A stretch of 64,000 nt of DNA from Agathobaculum massiliense (GCF_900291975.1 NZ_OMPN01000001.1:2957501-3021500), one strand, 5' to 3'. Positions 1 to 11,220 are shown, counted from the stretch's first letter. Notes: generated from the sequence alone by a model not told the origin. Program-made: numbers and translations.

Positions 1-2153
<2,153 letters not shown>

Positions 2154-2269
2154 TCATATTAGAGGCAATCTCAGATTTTACTCTTTGTTTGCCATAGTTA
2201 TTGTTCAGTTTTCAAGGTGTAAGACCTTCTGTTTCTGCGAAAAGAAAATTTCTTTTCAAGGAGAAGCAT

Positions 2270-2345
2270 GCACCATTAGCTCAGTTGGTAGAGCAACTGA
2301 CTCTTAATCAGTGGGTCCACGGTTCGAGCCCGTGATGGTGTACCA
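2270..2345 (+). tRNA. tRNA-Lys (anticodon CTT)
   Basis: A full cloverleaf can be drawn. The acceptor stem GCACCAT pairs with ATGGTGT (one G-T). The anticodon stem-loop ACTGA-CTCTTAA-TCAGT places CTT at the anticodon, and GGTTCGAGCC forms the T arm. The CCA end is encoded. It lies between 23S and 5S rRNA. Confidence 0.95.
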
Positions 2346-2422
2346 GAAACGGTGCGCTGTGGGATTGGCCGAGTTCAGTCCCACGGTGGAGCCGGCAAGC
2401 ATACCGGAAGCAGGCTGGAAAT

Positions 2423-2497
2423 GGCCCGTTGGTCAAGCGGTTAAGACGGCGGCCTCTCACGCCGCAAACGGGGGTTCGATTCCCCCACGGGTCACCA
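2423..2497 (+). tRNA. tRNA-Glu (anticodon CTC)
   Basis: The acceptor stem GGCCCGT pairs with ACGGGTC. The anticodon arm GCGGC-CTCTCAC-GCCGC gives CTC (Glu). The T arm is GGGGGTTCGATTCCCCC and CCA is encoded. This is the second tRNA between 23S and 5S rRNA. Confidence 0.94.
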
Positions 2498-2575
2498 TCT
2501 TTGACGGTTGACAAGATGGCGGCGATGTGGTATGTTTTACAAGGTGAGTAAATGCCTGGAGCATTTCTCGATATA

Positions 2576-2691
<116 letters not shown>

Positions 2692-2724
2692 ATCAGCGAA
2701 TCCAGTAAAGGATTCGCTTGATAT

Positions 2725-2800
2725 TCCTCAATAGCTCAGTTGGTAGAGCATGCGGCTGTTAACCGCAGGGTCGTTGGTTCGAGTCCAACTTGAGGAGCCA
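2725..2800 (+). tRNA. tRNA-Asn (anticodon GTT)
   Basis: The acceptor stem TCCTCAA pairs with TTGAGGA. The anticodon arm TGCGG-CTGTTAA-CCGCA gives GTT (Asn). CCA is encoded. It is the first tRNA after the 5S gene. Confidence 0.95.
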
Positions 2801-2864
2801 TTTGATAAGGCTTTGCCGCCACATATTATGGTGGCGGCAAAGTGCTATCACTCCATGTTGATAT

Positions 2865-2941
2865 GGGCCTTTAGCTCAGTTGGTTAGAGCAACCGGCTCA
2901 TAACCGGTCGGTCCCGGGTTCGAGTCCCCGAAGGCCCACCA
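2865..2941 (+). tRNA. tRNA with CAT anticodon (Ile2 or elongator Met)
   Basis: The acceptor stem GGGCCTT pairs with AAGGCCC and the anticodon arm ACCGG-CTCATAA-CCGGT gives CAT. It is not an initiator: position 1 pairs with 72 and the three consecutive G-C pairs of the anticodon stem are absent. The TTTAGCTCAGTTGG body resembles lysidine-modified Ile2 tRNAs of Firmicutes as I recall them, so Ile2 is as likely as elongator Met. Confidence 0.85.
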
Positions 2942-2953
2942 AATTTTATATTT

Positions 2954-3030
2954 GGCCCGGTAGCTCAGTTGGTTAGAGCGCCAGCCTGTCACGCTGGAGG
3001 CCGTGGGTTCAAGTCCCATCCGGGTCGCCA
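2954..3030 (+). tRNA. tRNA-Asp (anticodon GTC)
   Basis: The acceptor stem GGCCCGG pairs with CCGGGTC. The anticodon arm CCAGC-CTGTCAC-GCTGG gives GTC (Asp). CCA is encoded. Confidence 0.95.
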
Positions 3031-3069
3031 TTACAAAACGGCGACTGTTTGATCGCCGTTTTGTATTAT

Positions 3070-3145
3070 GCTGTTGTAGCTCAGTAGGTAGAGTGCATCC
3101 TTGGTAAGGATGAGGTCGTCAGTTCAACTCTGATCAACAGCTCCA
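3070..3145 (+). tRNA. tRNA-Thr (anticodon GGT)
   Basis: The acceptor stem GCTGTTG pairs with CAACAGC. The anticodon loop TTGGTAA gives GGT (Thr). CCA is encoded. It is the last tRNA of the rRNA-tRNA cluster, directly before a terminator. Confidence 0.94.
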
Positions 3146-3146
3146 A

Positions 3147-3181
3147 AAAGCCCTGCTGCTTTGTGCGGCGGGGCTTTCTTA
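3147..3181 (+). terminator. Intrinsic terminator of the rRNA-tRNA operon
   Basis: AAGCCCTGCTGC pairs imperfectly with GCGGCGGGGCTT across a short loop and is followed by TCTTATTT. It begins immediately after the CCA end of tRNA-Thr, as expected for the end of the stable RNA transcript. Confidence 0.75.
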
Positions 3182-3270
3182 TTTGGGAATACTGTGGATG
3201 ACTTCGTGTTAGAAGTGTGATATACTATATACAATATTTTGAGGGCGTGATATCGAAAGGGGTATCCTGT

Positions 3271-3459
3271 ATGACGATTTTGGCCTGTGAATGTGGTAAC
3301 GAGATTTATATTATGGATGAAACGGAAGCGACCGCCTGGCAGTGTGACGCGTGTGGCCAATGGTATGATTTTTTCGGCGTGAAGGTCGTCCCGCCGCAGG
3401 AGCGCAGAAAGACAATTTCGCCGCACTTGATTAATTGGAGCGCGGGCGAGGAACTTTAA
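3271..3459 (+). CDS. Small zinc-ribbon-like protein, function unknown
   Basis: This encodes a 62-residue protein starting MTILACECG. Two cysteine pairs, CxC near residues 6-8 and CxxC near residues 25-28, suggest a small zinc ribbon. The ATG at 3271 is preferred because an AAAGGGG ribosome-binding site lies just upstream and the metal motif starts right after it. An upstream in-frame ATG at 3217 lacks a clear site. The gene ends 15 nt before the DegV gene and probably shares its transcript. I recognise no family function. Confidence 0.7.
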   Translation: MTILACECGNEIYIMDETEATAWQCDACGQWYDFFGVKVVPPQERRKTISPHLINWSAGEEL

Positions 3460-3474
3460 GCAGCAGGAGGAGTT

Positions 3475-4359
3475 ATGAATCAACAGAAGATCGCTTTGCT
3501 TACCGACTCCTGTGCGGATATTTCGCAGGCGGATATCCGCAAATACGGTATTTTTGTCGTGCCGCTCAAGCTCATCTTTTCTGATGGGGAATATGCCGAT
3601 GGCGTGGATATTAGTGCCGTTGAGGTGTATCGCCGGCTCAAAAAGGAGATCCCGAAGACAACGCTGCCCGACGGGGGACAGGTGTCAGATACCTTGGAGC
3701 GCATCCGGCAGGCAGGCTATACGAAGGTCCTTGCAATTAATTTTTCAAGCGGCCTCAGTGGGACGCATAATTTGATCCGGCTGATCGGCGAGCAGACCGT
3801 GGGCCTAGAGATTGCCGCCTTTGATACGTTGAGCGGTTCGCTTGGCACAGGTATGACCGTGCTACAGGCGGCCCGCTGGATCGAGGAGGGCTGGACTTGG
3901 CCGGAGCTGCTGCGGGCCATCCCGCCCTTGATGCGGGCAACGCATGTTTTCTTTTGTGTCGATACGCTGGAATATCTGCAGAAAGGCGGCAGAGTAGGCA
4001 AGATCACGGCGGTTGCGGGGACAATGCTACAGATCAAGCCGATCCTCTCCTTTGCGCCTGACGGGGAACTGATCAGTGTGGCGAAGATCCGTGGGAGAAA
4101 AGCGGCGGTCGATCAGATGGTGCGGATGGCCACAGCCCTGGTGCCGCGCGGCGCACGCTTCAATTTGGCTGTCGCGCATGGGGACGCGCCGGAGGAATTG
4201 AAGGTGATCCGCAGCCTGGCGCAGAAAAGCCTACCTGATTTTGAAAATTTCATGGAGGGCGAGATCGACTGTACCCTGGGCGCGTATGTGGGACCGCATC
4301 TGCTTGGAGTGGGCGTACAGCTCTTAACCGACGCGGTGCTGTCGAAAAAGGGCGAATAG
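3475..4359 (+). CDS. DegV family fatty-acid-binding protein
   Basis: The 294-residue product has the usual DegV/FakB length and layout. The N-terminus reads ALLTDSCADIS, a family signature, and a central NFSSGLSGTH carries the serine/threonine residues that bind the fatty-acid carboxylate. The family binds long-chain fatty acids. FakB members present them to the kinase FakA, which makes acyl-phosphate for phospholipid synthesis. No FakA gene is nearby, so kinase partnership is inference. An AGGAGG site precedes the ATG at 3475. The protein has no signal peptide and should be cytosolic. Confidence 0.88.
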   Translation: MNQQKIALLTDSCADISQADIRKYGIFVVPLKLIFSDGEYADGVDISAVEVYRRLKKEIPKTTLPDGGQVSDTLERIRQAGYTKVLAINFSSGLSGTHNLIRLIGEQTVGLEIAAFDTLSGSLGTGMTVLQAARWIEEGWTWPELLRAIPPLMRATHVFFCVDTLEYLQKGGRVGKITAVAGTMLQIKPILSFAPDGELISVAKIRGRKAAVDQMVRMATALVPRGARFNLAVAHGDAPEELKVIRSLAQKSLPDFENFMEGEIDCTLGAYVGPHLLGVGVQLLTDAVLSKKGE

Positions 4360-4456
4360 TAACGATACTGTAACTGTTTTTGCATGGGTTATGTGTTATA
4401 ATACGGTATTGGTAGTATGTAGCAATTGATATTAGGTAGGAAGGAATGAATGAGGC

Positions 4457-6277
4457 ATGTCTTATCAAACGGCGTACCGGTCTCGATACCGCCGTCATAG
4501 ACGCCGCCGCCGGAATAGCCACTGGGGTGTGCTGATTGCATTGATTCTAGTGATCGTCATTGCGATCCCTGTCGCGTTTCATATCGTGAAAGGAATTTCC
4601 GGCGCGATTTTTGGAGGAAGCCAGAATCAACTGGTGCTTCAAATGAATAACGGCAAGGCGCTGCTGGGTGATGATGTGGTCGATCTGGGCAGCGCGGCGC
4701 CGTTTCGGGATCAGAACGGGAATGCTTATGTTCCGGTCAAACCGGTCTGTGACAATCTTGAATTTTCCCTTACTTGGGATCAGGCCACAAAAACGATCAC
4801 AGTCAGTGATAATAAACTGACGGTACAGGCGCAGATTGACAGCACATCGCTGCGCGTGAACGAGACGGCGCAGACTATGGCTCTGGTACCGCGCCTGTCG
4901 GATGGGACCGCGTATGTTCCGGCAAAGGAATTCTGCCGGGCGTTGTCCCTGCAGGTAAATGATTTGGGAAGCGGGCAGGGAGATCTGGTTGTACTCACGA
5001 AATCCAAAAAAGAGCTGAAAGAGGATAAGCTGAACGAGATCGCGGAGAAGGCTTTGGAAAAGCTTGGCCCGTCTCAGCAGACGTTGCAGCAAACCAGTGT
5101 GCTGATGCGTGTCGGCTCAGATAAGCTTGTGCGGGGCGGGCAGTCCGCGCAGATGGTGCAGGACGGGGAGCGGCTGGGCGCCGCCGTGATCGAGCAGGAT
5201 GGGCTGCGCTATGTTCCGCTCAAGGCCGCGATTACGACGCTGGGCGGGACCGCGGAGTTTGACGGGAGCGCCGAATGGACGATCAACTATGACGGGATTC
5301 AGTCCACCGTGCGGGACAATGCCAAGACCAAGGTTGGCGGGGACCGCGTGAAGGGGGACGATATCAAGGTTCATACGGATGAAAACGGGCGTTTCTATGT
5401 TTCAGCGCCCCTGTTTGCGGCGCTGGTCGGCAGAAACTATACCGACCTTGCGGATGAAGAGGGTACTTTTGCGTTCACAAAAGGCTCGCTGGAGGGCTTT
5501 GACAGCCAAAAGGCATATCTCGATACCATGAAAAGCGCGCTGACCGACGCGGTCGGCGGAGATATCCCAGAGGCCGACGTATATGTTGCCTTGACCTTTG
5601 ACGATGGGCCGACCGGCGCTACGGACACCTATCCGAACGGTTACACGGCAACGCTTCTGGAGGAGCTGAAAAAGCGCAATGTCCATGCGACATTCTTCAT
5701 GTGTGGCTACCGCATCAAGGACTTCCACAGCCATATGGAGCAGTACCTTGCGGATGGGCATGAGCTGGGCAACCACACCATGACGCATCCGATGAGCCGC
5801 CTGACACATCTGGACGCGGCGACCGTGCGCGACGAGGTGGAGTCCAACAGCGAATTGATCGAATCGTATACCGGCCAAAAGCCGACGGTCATGCGTCCGG
5901 TCGGCGGCGGCGTCAACGACACGGTCAAGGAGCAGATGAAAGCGCTCGGTCTGCCGATCATCAACTGGAGCGTTGATACGCTGGATTGGAGCACCAAGAC
6001 CGATCCGGAGAGTGTGAAAGACCATATCATCAACGAGGTCGAGGACGGCGATATCGTGCTGATGCACGATATCTGGCAGGGTACCCTGCCAGGCGTGTTG
6101 GCAGCCATTGACGAGCTGCAGAGCCGCACGGACAAAACGTATGCGTTCGTTACGGTTTCCGAGCTGGCCGCGGTCAAGGGCATCACGCTGGAGCCCGGCA
6201 TGGTTTACAGCAACCTGTCGGATGCAACGGTGCAGGCCATTGAGGATGGAACGTATAAGGAAAATATTTTCGATTAA
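4457..6277 (+). CDS. Membrane-anchored polysaccharide deacetylase with copper-amine-oxidase-like N-domain
   Basis: This 606-residue protein has a basic N-terminus (RYRRHRRRRR) and one membrane segment at about residues 23-45. Two repeats resembling the copper-amine-oxidase N-terminal (stalk) domain follow, with readings such as AYVPVKPVCDNL and TAYVPAKEFCRAL. A NodB homology domain occupies the last 230 residues. NodB motifs are visible: TFDDGP (the metal and catalytic Asp pair), HTMTHP (HxxxH metal ligands) and RPVGGG. The family removes acetyl groups from cell-wall sugars, usually N-acetylglucosamine in peptidoglycan. The topology places the catalytic domain outside the cell. The exact polymer is not readable from sequence. 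Confidence 0.88.
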   Translation: MSYQTAYRSRYRRHRRRRRNSHWGVLIALILVIVIAIPVAFHIVKGISGAIFGGSQNQLVLQMNNGKALLGDDVVDLGSAAPFRDQNGNAYVPVKPVCDNLEFSLTWDQATKTITVSDNKLTVQAQIDSTSLRVNETAQTMALVPRLSDGTAYVPAKEFCRALSLQVNDLGSGQGDLVVLTKSKKELKEDKLNEIAEKALEKLGPSQQTLQQTSVLMRVGSDKLVRGGQSAQMVQDGERLGAAVIEQDGLRYVPLKAAITTLGGTAEFDGSAEWTINYDGIQSTVRDNAKTKVGGDRVKGDDIKVHTDENGRFYVSAPLFAALVGRNYTDLADEEGTFAFTKGSLEGFDSQKAYLDTMKSALTDAVGGDIPEADVYVALTFDDGPTGATDTYPNGYTATLLEELKKRNVHATFFMCGYRIKDFHSHMEQYLADGHELGNHTMTHPMSRLTHLDAATVRDEVESNSELIESYTGQKPTVMRPVGGGVNDTVKEQMKALGLPIINWSVDTLDWSTKTDPESVKDHIINEVEDGDIVLMHDIWQGTLPGVLAAIDELQSRTDKTYAFVTVSELAAVKGITLEPGMVYSNLSDATVQAIEDGTYKENIFD

Positions 6278-6281
6278 AAAC

Positions 6282-6310
6282 AAAGCAGCAGCCTGTGGGC
6301 TGCTGCTTTG
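6282..6310. terminator. Bidirectional terminator between convergent genes
   Basis: AAAGCAGCAGCC and GGCTGCTGCTTT form a 12-pair stem around a short TGTG-type loop, with A/T-rich flanks on both sides. It sits between the 3' ends of the deacetylase gene (plus) and the pseudouridine synthase gene (minus), so it can serve both. Confidence 0.85.
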
Positions 6311-7279
6311 CTATAGGTGGTATTCAGGGAAATATTTTTGGACGAAAGGGACGTCCTGCACGGTAAAGGTTTTCCCATCCAGATAGGAAAGCGCGCCGGC
6401 ATCCGTTTGGAAATGGAAGGACAGCGAATAGGCATACAATGCTTGGCCGAATTCGCCGTAAGGACGGTTGCGCTCATTTACGCCGTATTTGCCATCGCCT
6501 AACAGCGGACAGCCGATCGAGGCCATGTGCGCCCGAATCTGATGGGTGCGGCCGGTGAGCAGCTCGCATTCGACAAGGGAAAGTCGGCCGCTGGAAGCGA
6601 GCGTCCGGTAACGGGTGCGCGCGGTTTTGGCACCGGGGACGCGTGTGCTGTGCAGGGTGACCTGCTTGCGCGTCTCGTCGCGGCGCAGATAGTTTTCGAT
6701 CAGCCCTTCGGCTGGCTGTGGACGGCCGTGAACAACGCACAGATAGCGTTTCTCGAGTTCACGGGATTTGATCCTGTCGTTCAGGATACGCAGCGCCTCG
6801 GCCGTTTTCGCGGCAATTACGATGCCGCCAGTGTTGCGGTCAATGCGGTTGCACAGCGCGGGGGCGAAGGATGCGGCGGCGGACGGCTCCCAGGCGCCGG
6901 ACTGATACAGATAGGCCTGAATATGGGCGATCAGCGTATCTGTGCCGCCGCGCTCGTCCGCATGCACCACCATACCGGGCGCCTTATCGGCAAGGAGGAT
7001 ATGGCTGTCCTCATAGACCACACGGACGCGGGGGTGTGAAATATGCCGGTAGGCATCCTCCTCTTGGGGTGCGTCAAAGTAGCTGTCGTTCAGATAAAGC
7101 TGCACCACGTCGCCCGCTATGAGCTTGTAGCTGGCCTCGGTGCGCTTCCCATTGATCTTGATGCGCTTAAGGCGCAGGTATTTATGCATCTGCCCGCCGG
7201 AAAGCAGGGGAACTGTTTTGCCAAGGAATTTGTTCAAGCGCTGCCCGCTGTCATTGGATGTGATGTGGTATTCTTTCAA
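6311..7279 (-). CDS. RluA-family 23S rRNA pseudouridine synthase
   Basis: The protein of about 322 residues has an N-terminal S4-like RNA-binding domain (GQRLNKFLGK...) followed by an RluA-type catalytic core. The catalytic-aspartate motif is visible as CNRIDRNTGG, and a later GRTHQIRAH motif is typical of RluA/RluC/RluD enzymes. These convert specific uridines of rRNA to pseudouridine. I place the start at a TTG (7279) because the family begins at KEYHITxxDxGQRL and an AGAGGG site lies just upstream. The upstream ATG at 7330 would add 17 unconserved residues. The target uridine cannot be told from sequence. Confidence 0.88.
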   Translation of the reverse strand: MKEYHITSNDSGQRLNKFLGKTVPLLSGGQMHKYLRLKRIKINGKRTEASYKLIAGDVVQLYLNDSYFDAPQEEDAYRHISHPRVRVVYEDSHILLADKAPGMVVHADERGGTDTLIAHIQAYLYQSGAWEPSAAASFAPALCNRIDRNTGGIVIAAKTAEALRILNDRIKSRELEKRYLCVVHGRPQPAEGLIENYLRRDETRKQVTLHSTRVPGAKTARTRYRTLASSGRLSLVECELLTGRTHQIRAHMASIGCPLLGDGKYGVNERNRPYGEFGQALYAYSLSFHFQTDAGALSYLDGKTFTVQDVPFVQKYFPEYHL

Positions 7280-7450
7280 TGGAAAGCCCTCTTTTGTCTC
7301 CAAGGATAATATGGGAATAGTATACCTCATTTTTATCAAAAAAGGAAGTAGCAGTTGCGGCAAACTGGAGAAAATATATAGAATATGCACAAAGTATAAT
7401 AACAAAACAGAGTAAATTTGACGAAAATATCCGCAGCAGGGAATCATATA

Positions 7451-7479
7451 TTGATTGGCTCTTGTCAAGCCTGTATAAT
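7451..7479 (+). promoter_or_regulatory. Sigma-A-type promoter for the LacI-family regulator
   Basis: TTGATT and TATAAT are separated by exactly 17 bp, and the -10 box lies about 39 nt before the TTG start. It is the best promoter match in the intergenic region. Confidence 0.65.
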
Positions 7480-7517
7480 TATATTGAGAGAGAGGCGGGG
7501 AAAAGGAGATAGTGGTC

Positions 7518-8582
7518 TTGAAGAAAAGTATGACGATCACGGAAATTGCCAAAGAGGCGGGCGTTTCCAAATCAACGGTTTCTCGCGTGCTGAATAATAA
7601 ATCAGATGTATTGCCGGGAACAAAAGAGCGTGTGCTCCGCGTGATACGCGAGCACCAGTTTCAGCCGAATGCTTACGCGCGCAGCATGTCACAGCGGCGC
7701 AGCCGAACGATCGGCGTGGTTGTGCCGCACGATATCGATTACGTTTTTCAGAACCAGTACTATATGGAGATTCAACGCGGCATTCTTAAAGCGATGACGA
7801 AGCGGGGATACTATGCGTTGATGCTCTGCTGTCGGGACATGAAAGAAGCCTTTGACGCGGTGCTGCAGAAAAGGGTGGATGGCCTTTTGCTCATCAGTCC
7901 GCTTTATGAGCATACGCCGTATATCAACGAGCTGCTGGAGCATCATGTGCCGCTGGTGCTGATCGGGAAGTCGCCTGCGTCGCAGCAGGTCTATCAGGTC
8001 TGCATCGATAACTATATGGGCGCGCTGAGCGCGATGCAGTATTTGTTCGGGCTGGGACACAGGCGGATCGCCTTTATTAACGGTCCGCACTTCCTGCCGT
8101 CGAGCGAGGAGCGCCGCCGGGCTTATCTGGACGGTATGGCGCGGCAAGGGAACGCGGTCCTGCCTGGCATGGTGCGCGAGGGGTATAACTCCATTGATTC
8201 GGGCTATCAGATCGCCAATCAGATCTTAAACGAATTTCCGGATGTTTCGGCGCTGTTCGTTGCGTCTGACTATATGGCGATCGGTGTGCTGGATACCATT
8301 CATGACCGCGGGATGCGGATTCCGCAGGACATTTCGGTTGTCGGGTTTGATAATATCCAAATGTCGGAGCAGGTGACGCCAAGCCTGACCACGGTCAGCC
8401 AGCAGATTGAGGAAAAAGGCCGGATTAGCGTAAACCTGCTGATGGACCTGATCGAAGGGGCGCCGACGCCGGAGGGAAGGGTGATCGACGTGGAAGCAAA
8501 GCTGATCGTGCGCGACAGCACGGGACCGGTTTCTTCCCGTCAGCCGGATTCTCCCTGGAAAACACACCATATTGCCTTGTAG
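7518..8582 (+). CDS. LacI-family transcriptional regulator
   Basis: The product of about 354 residues starts with a classic LacI helix-turn-helix (MTITEIAKEAGVSKSTVSRV) followed by the hinge helix (QPNAYARSMSQRRSRTIGVV). A periplasmic-binding-protein-like sensor domain with the usual ending (VVGFDNIQMSEQVTPSLTTV) completes it. Such proteins are dimeric repressors responding to sugars. The TTG at 7518 fits the AAAGGAGA site at 7502-7509 better than the GTG at 7512, which is too close. No sugar operon is directly attached. The nearby uxuAB genes are a candidate target, but that link is inference. Confidence 0.9.
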   Translation: MKKSMTITEIAKEAGVSKSTVSRVLNNKSDVLPGTKERVLRVIREHQFQPNAYARSMSQRRSRTIGVVVPHDIDYVFQNQYYMEIQRGILKAMTKRGYYALMLCCRDMKEAFDAVLQKRVDGLLLISPLYEHTPYINELLEHHVPLVLIGKSPASQQVYQVCIDNYMGALSAMQYLFGLGHRRIAFINGPHFLPSSEERRRAYLDGMARQGNAVLPGMVREGYNSIDSGYQIANQILNEFPDVSALFVASDYMAIGVLDTIHDRGMRIPQDISVVGFDNIQMSEQVTPSLTTVSQQIEEKGRISVNLLMDLIEGAPTPEGRVIDVEAKLIVRDSTGPVSSRQPDSPWKTHHIAL

Positions 8583-8599
8583 GACGGAAAGATGCTTGC

Positions 8600-8636
8600 A
8601 AAAGGGCGGGCGGCTGCGGCTGCACCGCCTTTTTTA
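8600..8636 (+). terminator. Intrinsic terminator after the LacI-family gene
   Basis: An AAAGGGCGG arm pairs with CCGCCTTTTT across a GC-rich loop, ending in six T residues. It lies 18 nt after the stop codon. Confidence 0.6.
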
Positions 8637-8669
8637 ACGGGTTATTGTCGCAAACAGGCATGAAAAGAC

Positions 8670-8698
8670 TTGCGATTTGAACATGGTACCGGTATAAT
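8670..8698 (+). promoter_or_regulatory. Sigma-A-type promoter for the TPR-like gene
   Basis: TTGCGA and TATAAT are separated by 17 bp, 30 nt upstream of the ATG at 8729. Confidence 0.65.
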
Positions 8699-8728
8699 AG
8701 AACTGTTGAGTTTAGGAGTGATTACATT

Positions 8729-9532
8729 ATGGTGAAATTGGTCAAGCTGTTCCCGCAGTACATGCTTCTGCCGGCGGTCGGCGGTATTGCGCTGTTGGCG
8801 GCGGCGGGCTATATGGTAAAACGGGGCATATCGTTCTGGCTGGCGCTGGCTGTTCTGGTGATTGGCTTTGCAATTTTGTACATCCTGGCGCTGTCCTACG
8901 GGGTGAGCGCCCTGCAGAACCGGCTTGCCTGGCTGTATCAGAACCTTGAGCCTGAGCGCTTTCTGGAAAAGTTTGAAAAGCTTCTGCCCCGTGCGAAAAA
9001 GACACCCGCGCTCGAAGTCACGGTTCGGGCTTACCTGGCGGATGGCCATGCCGCGATCGGGGAATTCGATCAGGCGCTTGCCCTGTTGGACGGCGCGCCG
9101 GTTGTTACGGAAGAAAGCGAACGCCTCAGCGCGGCGTTGCTGATGCTCAATAACAAGGGCCTGATTCATTTCCGGATGGAAAACGCAGAAAAGGGCAAGG
9201 AATGCCTGGACAAGATGCGCGAACTGCTGGAGCGGCAGGATGAGGCGGCACAGAAGCGCTATGCAGAGAATGTGCGTATCCTGCAGTGCCATTACGACGC
9301 GCTGACTGGTGTGTGCCAGGATGACGCATACCTGCGTGAACTGGTCCGCAACGGCACCACCGCGCTCTTTCGGGTGAATACCAGCCTGCTGCTGGCGCGC
9401 GTCTATCTGTCACAGGGAGAAACCAATATGGCGCGGGCTTATTTGGAGCAGACGATTGAAAAGGGACGGGACTGGCTGTGGCCGACGAAGAAAGCACAGC
9501 AAATGCTGGCAGCGCTTCCGGCGGAAGAATAA
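8729..9532 (+). CDS. Membrane protein with TPR-like domain, function unknown
   Basis: The 267-residue protein begins with two adjacent hydrophobic segments (about residues 8-28 and 32-53). A soluble part of about 210 residues follows, made of amphipathic helices in pairs. Patterns such as AYLADGHAAIGEFDQALALL, LLARVYLSQGETNMARAYLE and NNKGLIHFRMENAEKGKECL look like tetratricopeptide repeats, which usually mediate protein-protein contacts. The soluble part probably faces the cytosol. I do not recognise a named family. The gene is monocistronic, with its own promoter and terminator. Confidence 0.7.
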   Translation: MVKLVKLFPQYMLLPAVGGIALLAAAGYMVKRGISFWLALAVLVIGFAILYILALSYGVSALQNRLAWLYQNLEPERFLEKFEKLLPRAKKTPALEVTVRAYLADGHAAIGEFDQALALLDGAPVVTEESERLSAALLMLNNKGLIHFRMENAEKGKECLDKMRELLERQDEAAQKRYAENVRILQCHYDALTGVCQDDAYLRELVRNGTTALFRVNTSLLLARVYLSQGETNMARAYLEQTIEKGRDWLWPTKKAQQMLAALPAEE

Positions 9533-9539
9533 CGAATGA

Positions 9540-9569
9540 ACGCGGGCGTCAAAGCGCCCGTGTTTTTTT
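9540..9569 (+). terminator. Intrinsic terminator after the TPR-like gene
   Basis: ACGCGGGCG and CGCCCGTGT form a stem around TCAAAG, followed by a run of seven T residues. Confidence 0.8.
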
Positions 9570-9584
9570 ATGGGTATGGATAAC

Positions 9585-9620
9585 AAAAGCTCCCGCACAG
9601 ATGTGCGGGAGCTTTTGTTT
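9585..9620 (-). terminator. Intrinsic terminator of the uxuAB transcript
   Basis: AAAAGCTCCCGCAC and GTGCGGGAGCTTTT form a perfect 14-pair stem. Read on the minus strand it follows the fructuronate reductase stop codon and ends in a T-rich run. Confidence 0.85.
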
Positions 9621-9627
9621 ATTTCTT

Positions 9628-11220
9628 TTACGCAGTATACTTTTTGAGCGTTGCCCGGATTGCGCCGGGGCCGGCCATCATTTCCTTCCAGTAGCCGATG
9701 ACCTTATCCGCAAGGCCGCAGGCATACAGGTCGATGCCGAAAATAGACGCGTCGTGCAGGATTGGCTCCAGCTTGGCGACAGCGGCGTCGTCCGCCTTGC
9801 CCAGCTCGATGCCGGACAGTTTTTCCTGCAGGGAGGCGAGCAGCGGGTCGGCACTGCACTGGAACGCATTTCCCTCGTCGTCAACCGCGAGCAGGTAGCG
9901 CAACCAGCCGGCCAGAACCAGCGGGATATACTTCAACTCGGCAGCCTTGCCGGGACCCATCGCGTCGTAATTCTTGATCGCGTTGCCGAAGCGGATCGAA
10001 ACTTTCTGGGAAGTATCGGTTGCGATACGCTGCGGGGTGTCCGGAATGAACGGATTGGGCAGGCGGGTCTCAAACACTTCGTCGAGGAACGCCTTCGGGC
10101 TGAGCACGCCCGGGTCAACCACAACAGGCATGCCCTCGATGTGGCACATACGGTCGATCAGGGTGTACAGCTCATGGTCCTGTACTTCCTTAGCGATCGA
10201 GGTATAGCCGAGCATGCAACCATAAACCGCCAGCGCGGTCTGGGGCGGGTTGAGGCAGGTGCAGACTTTCATCATTTCCACCTTGTTAACCGTGTCGCGG
10301 TCGGTGAAGATAACGCCGGCCTTGTCCAGCGCCGGACGGCCGTTCGGGAAGTCGTTTTCGATAACCAGGTACTGCGGGCGCTCGGCGTTGACGAACGGCG
10401 CGATATAGGTGTTCTTGCTGGTTACGAACGGGTGCATATCCTCCAGACCGTCGGCCTCGAGCTGGTCCGCAATCTCCGGAGCCGGACGGGGAGTGATCTT
10501 GTCGATCATCGACCACGGGAACGAAACCTTTTCGGTCAGATAAGCATACTCTTCATCAGAGATCTGGCCGTTCTTCTTCCAGGCGTCGACAAATTCCATG
10601 ATCGCACCCTGGAGCTTCGCGCCGTTGTGCGAGCAGTTATCCATCGAAACCATGGCGAGCGGCTTGCCGCAGGTATGCATGCGGTGCAGCAGCAGGGTGG
10701 CGAGCTGCGCCATGAAAGACTTGCAGGCGGAGGGACCGTTCTTCATGTCCTCCACAGCAGCCGGAACAAGCTCCTGCTTGGCGTTGCGCAGGGAGTAGCC
10801 CTTTTCCGTGATGGTGAACGAAACCATCTGCAGGGACGGGGCGGCAAAAATCTCCTTGACGCGATCAAAGTCATGCAGCAGGGTGGTGGTTTCCGCAACC
10901 GAGCCGATGACTTCCTTTTCAATGCGGCCGTCGGCCTCGAGGGTAACGGCAACCGTAAGGTTGTCTACCTTGTGGAAGCACTTGGTCACGATCTCGTCGT
11001 CGTAGCTCTCGCAGGTGATGATGCCGGTGTCCATGTCGCCGCTCCCGATCAGGTGCTGGGCCACAGCCGCCTGGAACGCACGGAACAGGTTGCCTGCGCC
11101 GAAATGCAGCCAAGTCGGCGCAGCCTTGGTCCTGGCCGCGACAGCCTCAATGTCAAACGCCGGCAGAGTATAGCCCTTCCAGGCTTCCTTATCTTTCAAA
11201 GATGCAATAGAAAGTTTCAT
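9628..11220 (-). CDS. uxuB: Mannitol dehydrogenase-family protein, D-fructuronate reductase
   Basis: The 530-residue protein belongs to the long-chain mannitol dehydrogenase family. It shows an N-terminal nucleotide-binding region (LHFGAGNLFRAFQA), a substrate-binding MVSMDNCSHNG, and a QKVSIRFGNAI segment carrying the family's catalytic lysine. The enzyme interconverts D-fructuronate and D-mannonate with NADH. Its start is 3 nt after the mannonate dehydratase stop, so the pair makes consecutive steps of hexuronate breakdown. It is somewhat longer than E. coli UxuB. The name rests on family plus the uxuA neighbour. Confidence 0.88.
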   Translation of the reverse strand: MKLSIASLKDKEAWKGYTLPAFDIEAVAARTKAAPTWLHFGAGNLFRAFQAAVAQHLIGSGDMDTGIITCESYDDEIVTKCFHKVDNLTVAVTLEADGRIEKEVIGSVAETTTLLHDFDRVKEIFAAPSLQMVSFTITEKGYSLRNAKQELVPAAVEDMKNGPSACKSFMAQLATLLLHRMHTCGKPLAMVSMDNCSHNGAKLQGAIMEFVDAWKKNGQISDEEYAYLTEKVSFPWSMIDKITPRPAPEIADQLEADGLEDMHPFVTSKNTYIAPFVNAERPQYLVIENDFPNGRPALDKAGVIFTDRDTVNKVEMMKVCTCLNPPQTALAVYGCMLGYTSIAKEVQDHELYTLIDRMCHIEGMPVVVDPGVLSPKAFLDEVFETRLPNPFIPDTPQRIATDTSQKVSIRFGNAIKNYDAMGPGKAAELKYIPLVLAGWLRYLLAVDDEGNAFQCSADPLLASLQEKLSGIELGKADDAAVAKLEPILHDASIFGIDLYACGLADKVIGYWKEMMAGPGAIRATLKKYTA